Positions 50,806 through 58,730 of a stretch of 64,000 nucleotides of DNA are shown here, piece by piece (position 1 is the first letter of the stretch; the number at the start of each line of letters is the position of its first letter). The translations under genes and the position numbers were made by a program. The stretch covers positions 1-64,000 of the forward strand of contig JBEKMN010000068.1 in NCBI GenBank assembly GCA_050008495.1. Direction: 5' to 3'. This DNA comes from CAVROP01 sp050008495. GTDB lineage: Bacteria > Acidobacteriota > Terriglobia > UBA7540. The notes beneath the pieces are model-generated. The model ran no database searches. It worked only from the letters and a program-made list of their open reading frames with translations, and had not been told where the DNA came from.

Positions 50806-53800
50806 TTAGTCCACGCTCACCGAAATCGCCACGCTATGGCTCGTGCTCGGCCCCGTGCCCTGCACGGTGACGGTCCCGGATTCGGAGGGCGCGGGATTCA
50901 CTCCCCCGCCGCCGCCTCCGCAACTAAGGCCGGCCACGAACGCCGCCATGAGCGCGGCGCCGAACGCAATCAGCCGCACCCACTTCCTCAGCAGCAGAGT
51001 TTGCGAATCACGCCTGTGCAGGGCGATCAAGAACGCCAGCAGCAACCCGAGCCCCGCCCAAGTTTGCGTCCCGCGCGCGTTCAGTCGGCGTACTTTCTGC
51101 CACGCGGGGAAAGTCGATGCAGAGAAGGAGGCCGCGATGGTTACAGTGGCCGTGTTGTTGCTGTCGAGCGCTCCGACTGAGCAGGTCACGCCCGCCAGTG
51201 TGCTGGAGACGCTGCAGGAGAAAGTCACGCTGTTCCCGGAAAGCCCATTGATCGGCGTGAAACTAAGCGTGGACGTGGCGCTGTTGCCGGGGCTTATCGT
51301 CAAGGTGGTGGGGGAAGCACTCAGCGAAAAATCCCCGGGGACGGTAGTGAAGCTGAAGACGCTCGACCAAGCCCCATACACCCCGCCAGAAGAGGACAAA
51401 GCTTTGACCTGCCAATAGTATGTTCCCGCAGCGAGATTACCCGCAGTCGGAGCGCTGGGCGGAGTGTAAGAGGTTGCATTGACCTTCGTGCCCGTTGAGC
51501 AACCTGAACAGGTCCCGACGGCAGGATTGGTGGGCAAGACACCCGGCGTCTTGGCAACGAATAAGAGATAGCCGGCATTCCCTATGACCGCGCTCCAACT
51601 GAAATTGGGCGGCACCGAGACCCCTGTCGCGCCATTGGCTGGCGCCGTCAGCGCCGGCGCGGCCAAGGCTGGACCGGCCGTCGTGAAGCTGAAAACGTTC
51701 GACCACGCGGCCGTTCCACGGGCGGCGGATGGCTCGCGGGCCTGCACCTGCCAAAAGTAAATGCCGGCAGCCAGAGCGCTGGGCGGAGTGTAAGCGTTCG
51801 AATTCGTGTCGGTCTCGTCGACAATCGCGCAGGCATTGCAAGTGGCCGTTGCAGGGTCGGTGGGCAGGCCGGTAGGACTGTTTGCGATCAGAATTCGATA
51901 ACCGGCGTTGCCGGCGACGTTCGTCCAACTGAATTGAGGGGCCAGAGAAACTCCGGCGGCCCCGTTAGCAGGTGCGGTCAAGGCGGGAGCCGGCAGGTTT
52001 CCGGCAACCGACGAGCCCCACGCCTCGACCAGGTCGAAAGCATCAACCGAGCCTAGACCAGTAGCCTGGTCATAGCCGGCGCCGGCATTATACCCGAACT
52101 GGAAGGGCGCGGCGCCGGGGCAATCGGTGGAGCCTGGCGAGCACGGCACGATGTTGTTACCGCTGGTGATGTCGTGGATCGCCGCAGGCGCGGCGGCGGC
52201 CAGGGAATAGAGAACAGGATTGATGTTGCCCTGGCCTTCGGGAGTGTTCATCTTTTGGTTGATCAGGGCAACCATTCCCGCAAAGCAAGGCGCCGCCACG
52301 GAGGTTCCGCCCCCCACCGTCAGGTCCTGCTGACTATCACGGAACCCCTCGACACAGCTCCCCTGAACACACAACAGGCTCGGGTCGTGAAAGAGGGAAG
52401 AATTAAGGGAAAGGTCAGGGACGTCGCGGGCAGCGTCGTTCGGCACTCCGGTGCCTGTCTGCCAACTCGGTTTGGAGAAGAAAGCGCTGGCTCCCCCTCC
52501 TCCGGCCAATAGCTCATGTTGCGTGTTCGAGGGTGACGACGTGTCGTTCCAGGCCATCTCGGGGATGTAGGAGAGGGCGGAGAGGGGGACATCCACGCCG
52601 TTGGTATCCGCAATCCAGTAGACCCCCGAGCCCTCATGGAATTCCGTCCCACCCAGGCCAGTCACGTAAGGAAGGCTGGAGGGCCAATTGACCGCCAAGC
52701 CGGTGGTGGCGGCCGTGGTCGAAAGGCCGCCCTCGCAACCGGCGGGGCCAGTGTCGCCGGCAGCGGCCACTAGGGTCTGCCCTTGTGCATTTGCCTGCTG
52801 GGCGAGATTGGCAAGGGCCGTGAGGTTCGCGGAACCCAGCATCGCTTCGCACTCCCCGTAGCTGATGCTGATGACCGGGGCGGTCTTGTTGTCAATGGCA
52901 TACTGCAAGGCCTTACCGACTCCTTTGGCGCCGCCGTTCACGAAAACAATCGTGGCATTCCTGGCCACCGCGCCTGCCCACTCCACGTCGGTGCTGGCTT
53001 CGCCGATATCGTCGGAAACGACGCCAGGATCCGTGGCGCCGGGAATCAAGACGACTTGGGGCGAGTTTGGCGGCAGCCCCGCGGCATTGCGGAAGGCTGT
53101 GATATCGCTATTGGCGCTCGGGTCGCTATAAAGGTCCGTCTGCCCCATCACCGCAATCGACTGCCCCGTGCCGTCGATTCCCGCGGAGTAAAGGCTGTTG
53201 AGGTCATAGATAACGGCGAAATCGCCTGGGGCAACGTAGGTGTTCCCGCTAATATAAGAGGTAAATGCCGGAGTGAGACCCGCGCTCACTTTGCGGACCA
53301 CACCGCCCGGCTTGAGCGGGTAATTGTCCAAGCCGTGAATGGCCAGCACCACCCCCGCCAGGGCGCTGGGGACGGAAGGCTCCGTCGCGTTGGCATAGTA
53401 CGTCGCGTCGTGGAAGGAGAAATTGTGAATCTCGGTTTGGAAAGCAGTTTGCACCTGACTTGCGGTCCCCGAGAAAGAAACCCAAGTGCGGCTGCGAGCC
53501 TTCCAGGTCACAGTGAAACCCTGCCCCTCGAGCCAAGCCACGACCTTGTTCAAGTCATTCTGGCTCAGCCCAAACCGGTCGGCGAACTGCTCCGGCGTCA
53601 GCCAACGGTGGAAGCTCGGCGAAAAGGGGTTTTGCAGGTCGTCCAAAAGCGCCGTCAACTCGGACTGCCGGCTCGCGGCGAACGCGAACGTCAGGGAGAT
53701 GTTCTCCAGCCGGAGGGAGCCGTCGGCGCGTCCCAGGTCGTTTTCAGGCCGGAACATGGGACGAACGTTGCCTTGGAGCGCGACCCGCGAAGCGTTCTCA

Positions 53801-53916
53801 ATCGCCTGCACGATGCGCTCCTGCCCCGGGTCTTGGGCGAAGGCAAAAGGGATGAGCGAGAAGGCCAACCCCCAGATTCCAACCCACTTCATCCGCGAGA
53901 TTGCTATCGGTTGCAT
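50806..53916 (-). CDS. Exported S53 (kumamolisin/sedolisin) serine protease with Fn3-like repeats
   Basis: The 1036-residue protein has a signal peptide (about 10-28), an inhibitory propeptide (about 60-200, 'FHRWLTPEQFADRFG'), the S53 catalytic domain with Glu306 and Asp310 ('GEASTDVEW'), oxyanion Asp388 ('AAAGDTGPAG') and nucleophile Ser539 in 'GGGTSVAAP'. Two Fn3-like repeats follow ('LTAPANGAAGVSLAPQFSW' and 'LTAPANGATGVSVPPNFSW'), then a domain with a TM-like helix (about 945-965) and 'LSCGGGGGG'. S53 enzymes are acid proteases typical of Acidobacteriota secretomes. ATG 53916 is used; a second Met at residue 9 is possible. Confidence 0.92.
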   Translation of the reverse strand: MQPIAISRMKWVGIWGLAFSLIPFAFAQDPGQERIVQAIENASRVALQGNVRPMFRPENDLGRADGSLRLENISLTFAFAASRQSELTALLDDLQNPFSPSFHRWLTPEQFADRFGLSQNDLNKVVAWLEGQGFTVTWKARSRTWVSFSGTASQVQTAFQTEIHNFSFHDATYYANATEPSVPSALAGVVLAIHGLDNYPLKPGGVVRKVSAGLTPAFTSYISGNTYVAPGDFAVIYDLNSLYSAGIDGTGQSIAVMGQTDLYSDPSANSDITAFRNAAGLPPNSPQVVLIPGATDPGVVSDDIGEASTDVEWAGAVARNATIVFVNGGAKGVGKALQYAIDNKTAPVISISYGECEAMLGSANLTALANLAQQANAQGQTLVAAAGDTGPAGCEGGLSTTAATTGLAVNWPSSLPYVTGLGGTEFHEGSGVYWIADTNGVDVPLSALSYIPEMAWNDTSSPSNTQHELLAGGGGASAFFSKPSWQTGTGVPNDAARDVPDLSLNSSLFHDPSLLCVQGSCVEGFRDSQQDLTVGGGTSVAAPCFAGMVALINQKMNTPEGQGNINPVLYSLAAAAPAAIHDITSGNNIVPCSPGSTDCPGAAPFQFGYNAGAGYDQATGLGSVDAFDLVEAWGSSVAGNLPAPALTAPANGAAGVSLAPQFSWTNVAGNAGYRILIANSPTGLPTDPATATCNACAIVDETDTNSNAYTPPSALAAGIYFWQVQAREPSAARGTAAWSNVFSFTTAGPALAAPALTAPANGATGVSVPPNFSWSAVIGNAGYLLFVAKTPGVLPTNPAVGTCSGCSTGTKVNATSYTPPSAPTAGNLAAGTYYWQVKALSSSGGVYGAWSSVFSFTTVPGDFSLSASPTTLTISPGNSATSTLSFTPINGLSGNSVTFSCSVSSTLAGVTCSVGALDSNNTATVTIAASFSASTFPAWQKVRRLNARGTQTWAGLGLLLAFLIALHRRDSQTLLLRKWVRLIAFGAALMAAFVAGLSCGGGGGGVNPAPSESGTVTVQGTGPSTSHSVAISVSVD

Positions 53917-55068
53917 AACTGTCCGTAGCGGCTCCAGAACTGCGGGTCGTTTTCGCAGGACTTGGCCTTTCTTGCTCCTTTTGCGATAGAATAGTTGTCA
54001 ATCTGCGCGCAAGACGCGCATAATTTGCCGCATTTAAAAAGGTGACTTCCTTTGTTTTCAACCACTTCTTAGCTTCGTTCCCACTATTTTCGTATTTTCG
54101 CAAGCGTCTCCGGATTTGCCACAGCCGGTCAATCTGGAAGCCTGACGCATTTCCCCTTCCGGTCCGCCGCCAGTAACTGTGCAGCGTCAAAAGCTACGAG
54201 TTTTGCGTTTAATGCGCGCATTGTGCACTCAATTTGAGTTCGTTTTGAGTTCGTTTTTCAGCCCTCTTCCTTTGTTTTCAAGTACTTCTTAGCTTCGTTC
54301 CCACTGTTTTTCATTTTTTGTATTTCCTGGCTCTCCCTGCCAGTCGGCACGATCCTGCCATCCCTCGCGCCCGGTCGTTTTCTGGCGCCCGGCTACGACA
54401 ATGTGTCCACAAGCTAAACACAACGATAGCCTACTCCATCTTCGTGAAATTGTCAAGCAAAAGGCAGGTAGTGGTCGAGTTTGCCGGTGCAGCGGCGAGT
54501 TTAGCTCACCAATCGGCGGCATCTGCCAAAAGTGCGAAAAAAGCGAGGGAGGAGTTCTTCGCCCAGCCTGGCCAAACCATGCCAGCGAGACTGACGCCGA
54601 CAAAATGTCGTCAAGCGGCCCGCGTGTGGCGTGATCGAGCGGTCCCGCCGCTTCCCCAAAAGCCCGGATGCTTGACCCAGGTCACATCTGCGGTTCTCCT
54701 GTACGTCGAAGCCAGTTCTCAGATTGGGTCGGAGTTGCCGACGATCCGCCCTCAACCGCCCGGCAGCATATCGGCGTGTAGGTCGTTTCTCGTCAACTCG
54801 ACCGCTTCTGTCTAACGTCAGCGGGGGTGTCTTCCGACGGCAATGCAAGGCCGAGCCCAATGCCCCTCCAGTTTCAGACATCCGGTCGGTTGAATTGTCG
54901 TGATCAGCCGGCACGCGAGACGGCGATGGAGCGGACTGGGCGCAGACATAAAGTCGAACTCTGCGCCACCCGCAATTTATGGCCTTGTCACGTGCTTTGC
55001 AAATTGGTTGAGTGCGCTTGGACTCTAACTTGCACATAACAAGCAATGGTCAGCGCGAAAAGGCACAG
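53917..55068. other. Repeat-rich and unassigned region, no gene supported
   Basis: 1152 nt without a convincing gene. 54018-54420 holds two units of the long TTCGTTTTGAGTTCG repeat. 54430-55060 has lower GC and overlapping open frames of 70-180 codons on both strands, none with recognisable domains or ribosome sites; a plus-strand frame includes 'CRCSGEF...CQKCEKS', which may be chance. It could be a decayed mobile element or a promoter region for the DUF262 unit. Confidence 0.5.
54018..54420. repeat. Two units of the long TTCGTTTTGAGTTCG repeat (second cluster)
   Basis: Units near 54018 and 54214 show GCGCATTxTGCxCT, GAGTTCGTTTT copies (second unit), TTCCTTTGTTTTCAA and CTTCTTAGCTTCGTTCCCAC, matching the cluster at 33418-33880 and in the same orientation. 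Spacing between units is about 196 nt. Confidence 0.7.
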
Positions 55069-55560
55069 ATGAGGGAGAGCTTGGACGTCCGAAAGGTCGC
55101 GGAAACATTGTTTGCCAAGGCTAAGGAGATTCTACAAGAGCACGGTGATCTGACTCCGGCAGGATTTGTCTTAGAGGCCTCGGGCGAGCTTGAAGTTATT
55201 GACCTTTATGGCCCGGATGCGGCGGCGAGACGTGAACGGGCGGGAGAGTTCCGACAGAAAGCGCGGCGTGCCACTGCTGTAGCCTCCTTCACCGTCGGCC
55301 AGAAAACCTATCAGGTGTTTGATCCGTTCCGACCCGAAGAGGCCGGCAAAATGCCGGCCGGTTGGCTCGAAGACCGCCAAGAACACGACTGCATTGAGAT
55401 GCGGATTGAAGCGCCAGGACAGGAACCGAAGTGCGTCATCGTTCCCTTCCGCCGGCAGCGCAACGGTATGGTTGAGTTTGGAGAACAGTGGGAAGGCCCG
55501 GAGGATTTCAAGGGGCCCGCACCGCCGTCGTGCGAGGGCGAAGAAGGGCCGACAAATTAG
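55069..55560 (+). CDS. Unknown 163-residue protein paired with the DUF262 gene
   Basis: A soluble, acidic protein with no signal or membrane segment. Its middle reads 'ATAVASFTVGQKTYQVFDPFRPEEAGKMPAGWLEDRQEHDCIEMRIEAPGQEPKCVIVPFRRQ', a beta-rich pattern, and the N-terminus 'RKVAETLFAKAKEILQEHGDLTPAGFVLE' is helical and resembles the start of small regulator or scaffold proteins. ATG 55069 has AAAAGG 5 nt upstream; the frame is open to 55012. It ends 47 nt before the DUF262 gene in the same direction, so the two probably form an operon. I recognise no family. Confidence 0.6.
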   Translation: MRESLDVRKVAETLFAKAKEILQEHGDLTPAGFVLEASGELEVIDLYGPDAAARRERAGEFRQKARRATAVASFTVGQKTYQVFDPFRPEEAGKMPAGWLEDRQEHDCIEMRIEAPGQEPKCVIVPFRRQRNGMVEFGEQWEGPEDFKGPAPPSCEGEEGPTN

Positions 55561-55607
55561 GAGCGTGAAGGACGGAATTCGACTCGCAGTAAGGACGACG
55601 ATTTGAG

Positions 55608-58232
55608 GTGGGGGGCACCGTGTCATCTTCAAACCCAGTGGCTCAGGATCACCAGCTTGCCGAAAGGACTGGCGACATAGGAAAGGAGATTTCAGCCCGA
55701 GAGCTAATCCGTGACTACGATTCACTCGGTATTCCACATTTCCAGCGCGGGCTCGTGTGGAGTGACGAAAACACCGCCCTCTTGGTGGAGTCTCTGTATT
55801 TCAGCACCCCGTGCGGCACCATAATTCTGTGGGAAGCCAAGAACCCAGAAAAGGAAGGCATTCCGCTGCCCACTCGGCCAGGGGCCTTGCCTCGATCAGG
55901 GTCTCGCAAGCCACAATACCTTATCGTCGATGGTCAGCAGAGAATCCGGAGCCTCCGAACCGCGCTAGGCTGTTTCGTCGAACCCTTGGATACTGCCAAG
56001 AACGAAAGCTCGGGCCCCGGTCCATTGACCCCTGAGAGCGGGGGCTCGGATGGCGTTTGGTGCCTGAACCTGACGCGCGTGCCTGAGCTCGCTGAATTTT
56101 TTGGCGACGACTCAGCCTTACGCTTCTCGATGTTCTGCTTATCCGAGCTGACCAAGGAGAAAGCGCCCCGATGGAAGAACCTCGTCCCCCTAAGTACCTT
56201 CTTCGGGCGCACTGAGGCGGATGCTTCTGGATTCATCGCGACCGCTCGCCGCGGGGAGGTCCTGCGTAGGATTGCAGAGATCCCCCTTACCGACCGCATT
56301 CAGTCCCTCCTGAAAAACAAGGTCTTCTTTCTGAAAATTCTTCATGAGCAGCAGAACAACGACATTTCACGGGGCTCCCACGAGGCGAACAACCTTCCGC
56401 AGGTGGTCGCCCTGTACAACCGAATCAACAGCGCCGGCAAGCGCGTCGAGGCCGAGGAGAAGGCCTTTGCCACCCTCGTCTCGCTCCAACCCTCAACCAG
56501 CAAATGGCTCAGCGATCTCTTCAAGGACGTCCACCCTGAAAAATCCGACAGCGACCCAAGGAGGGACGATATCCTGAAGCGGCGGAAGGAACGAAACTTC
56601 GGATTCAAGCTCTTCATGCGCACATTCATCCAAGTTTACGCCTACCACTCCCGGATATCCCTGGGGAGCAATTCGTTCTCATTCGACGTTATTAACGGTG
56701 CGTCTTTCCAAACGAAGCTCAAGAAATACCCCGAGAACGTCCAGCAGCTATTTGAGCGGTCGAGCGACATCGTGAAGTTCGTGAGGGACATGCTAGGGAA
56801 AGGCCTGAATTGCGATGACCTCCAGACATTGCCGGACACCATCTCCCTCCTTCCGCTGTTCCAGATCCTGATCCGCTTTAAGCCGCTTATGAAGGGTGAA
56901 TATGCCAAGGTCTTGCAAGGCCTGGCATTGAGGTTACTGCTCGCACAGAATCTAACCCAGGAACGAATTCTAGGTCTCGTAAAATTGGTCAATGACGGCG
57001 AAAATGCCAAGGAGTGTTTTGAGAAGCTGGAGATGGATCCTAAAATCGAAGGCTCCGACGCCTTAGGAAAGGAACTGGGCAAGCGGCTCAAGGAAGCCAA
57101 CAGTCTTATGAATCGGTATGTGTTAATGCTGTATTGGCTGCTGCGGAAAAGGAGAGCTTGCGATTTCTCGTATAAGAATCTGAGCGACGATACGCGTTTA
57201 CGGAACGAACAAAAGGGTTTGCACTTAGAAGAGGGGAAAGAGAAGGTGCTGGAAGCAGGGGTGACACCCGAAAAGCAACATATCGTTCCGTACGGCTGGC
57301 TGGAGAAACTGTACGAGATTGAGAGGCGTGGGCGCGTGAGCCGACACGAGGTGAACAACATAGGGAACATCACCTTCATCTCGCATGACCTCAATTCCAT
57401 TGATAAGGGATTAAGCGATAACGCGATTAGCCTCGGCAATGACCCGCCCGGGAATCTTGCGCACCACTTCCTCGGGGAGGATGTTGGAAAGGCTTACAAC
57501 GACGCGAAGGACTTGGTGAAGGAACTGTTGGACAAAGTGAAAGACAAGACACAAGTCACTCCCGAGGAACGGAAGAAAGCCAAAAAAGTTTTCGAGGACT
57601 TCTGCGCTCAGCGCCGGGATTTGATCCAAAAGGCGTTCGCGAAGTGGGTTGAGGACCTTGGGCCGCTCACGATCAAGGAAGAGATTGCGCCAGACGGACG
57701 TCTTTTCGTTGCTGAGGCAATCGACCGCAGCAGAAACGCAACCGTGGGTGGGGGTCGCCCGTATGAAGACCACCTGAAGGCGCTCGGCACAGGGAGTGTG
57801 CCCGGTCGGGTCCTTGCAATGTTAAAGGACAAGGCCAACCAAACACACGGGCGAATATACAGGGGCAAAGCCGGGTGGATCTCATTCCTCTGGTGGAAGC
57901 GGCCGGGGCTTTACGCGCGAGAAAAAGACGGCAGCCTGGAAATGCAATTTTGGCCCTCCGGCCCAGTGGGCATGGAGCTAGGGGAAAAGGCACGGGAACT
58001 GTTCGTGGATTGCTTTCAGGGCGATATTCAGCTTGACCAGCGCGGGGCGTACCTCAACTTTCTGCCCATAACGAAGGACAGCAACATCCGTGCCGGAGAG
58101 GCGCGGGTACGGAAGTTGGAAGACCTTTACGAGAAGCTGAATGCGCTGAGGAAAACCCAAGAGCCAGACTCGGCCCCTCCCCAGTTGCCAGATAGCGGCC
58201 TCACTCAAACGGTTCGTGAGAATTCCAAATGA
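55608..58232 (+). CDS. GmrSD-like DUF262-HNH protein (type IV restriction type)
   Basis: GmrSD enzymes cut DNA with modified bases using an NTP-binding DUF262 and a DUF1524/HNH nuclease. In this 874-residue protein the DUF262 part shows 'HFQRGLVWSDE' (45-54), 'LIVDGQQRIRSLR' (DGQQR 108-112) and 'YNRINSAGKRVEAEEKAFA' (270-288). The HNH-like part has 'KQHIVPYGWLEKLYE' (557-570) and 'NNIGNITFISHDLN' (583-596). An added C-terminal region (about 670-874) with no recognised domain follows. GTG 55608 or GTG 55620 could start it. It follows the 163-residue gene. Confidence 0.82.
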   Translation: MGGTVSSSNPVAQDHQLAERTGDIGKEISARELIRDYDSLGIPHFQRGLVWSDENTALLVESLYFSTPCGTIILWEAKNPEKEGIPLPTRPGALPRSGSRKPQYLIVDGQQRIRSLRTALGCFVEPLDTAKNESSGPGPLTPESGGSDGVWCLNLTRVPELAEFFGDDSALRFSMFCLSELTKEKAPRWKNLVPLSTFFGRTEADASGFIATARRGEVLRRIAEIPLTDRIQSLLKNKVFFLKILHEQQNNDISRGSHEANNLPQVVALYNRINSAGKRVEAEEKAFATLVSLQPSTSKWLSDLFKDVHPEKSDSDPRRDDILKRRKERNFGFKLFMRTFIQVYAYHSRISLGSNSFSFDVINGASFQTKLKKYPENVQQLFERSSDIVKFVRDMLGKGLNCDDLQTLPDTISLLPLFQILIRFKPLMKGEYAKVLQGLALRLLLAQNLTQERILGLVKLVNDGENAKECFEKLEMDPKIEGSDALGKELGKRLKEANSLMNRYVLMLYWLLRKRRACDFSYKNLSDDTRLRNEQKGLHLEEGKEKVLEAGVTPEKQHIVPYGWLEKLYEIERRGRVSRHEVNNIGNITFISHDLNSIDKGLSDNAISLGNDPPGNLAHHFLGEDVGKAYNDAKDLVKELLDKVKDKTQVTPEERKKAKKVFEDFCAQRRDLIQKAFAKWVEDLGPLTIKEEIAPDGRLFVAEAIDRSRNATVGGGRPYEDHLKALGTGSVPGRVLAMLKDKANQTHGRIYRGKAGWISFLWWKRPGLYAREKDGSLEMQFWPSGPVGMELGEKARELFVDCFQGDIQLDQRGAYLNFLPITKDSNIRAGEARVRKLEDLYEKLNALRKTQEPDSAPPQLPDSGLTQTVRENSK

Positions 58233-58556
58233 AAAGCCTCAAAGGAAGCCTCTGGGGCGCATACATTGGGGTTTATGTATGCGACCCGAGCGTCGGGCTG
58301 CGACCCGTCGAAGTGACGCAGACATATGGAGCAATCTCTGCGCCACCCAGACCTTGATTGAGTCCCGCACGAGCCCGTTCAGTTGACGCTAAGTCGGCAT
58401 ATCGGAGAGGTGATCGAAATTCTCGACCCGAAGCAGTTAAAATCGGTCAGACTGCGCGGTCCAAGCCACTCTCGAATCATTACTCCTTCGTAAGGCCGGA
58501 CGTTCTGGTGCAACCGAAGGCAGAAACCTCTCACCCGGCCCGCGCCGGCTGATGAA

Positions 58557-58632
58557 GTGGCGCAGGCACTCTTGCCTGCGAGGAGGCGCGACATGCGTCA
58601 TCCTGAGAGACAGGCAAGAGTGCCTGTCCCAC
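58557..58632. repeat. Inverted repeat with CAGGCACTCTTGCCTG arms
   Basis: Arms GTGGCGCAGGCACTCTTGCC (58557-58578) and the complement (58611-58632) pair with two mismatches around 32 nt. It is a further palindromic dispersed-type element. Confidence 0.75.
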
Positions 58633-58697
58633 ACCCCGTCTCCAGGGGAGAGAGCAGACAATCTTTGAGGGATCCTCCCACACACGACATACCCGCC

Positions 58698-58729
58698 AAT
58701 CCAAAATCTAAAATCTGAAATCCAAAATC
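58698..58729. repeat. AATCTAAAATCTGAAATCC tandem array at a stop codon
   Basis: Units of CCAAAATC/TAAAATC/TGAAATC in a row, ending next to the TgpA-like stop codon (58731). Single arm; no inverted partner nearby. Confidence 0.7.
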
Positions 58730-58730
58730 G

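Larger units (their letters stand above)
58233..58730. other. Intergenic region with inverted repeat and tandem array
   Basis: 498 nt with no gene. It holds a 22-nt-armed inverted repeat (58557-58632) and, touching the convergent stop codon, an array of TCCAAAATCTAAAATCTGAA-like units (58698-58729). Confidence 0.55.

Noticed and set aside
54501..55046. Minus-strand frame of 181 codons before the DUF262 unit
   Set aside because: Arg-rich, no domain or ribosome site, and overlapped by other frames.
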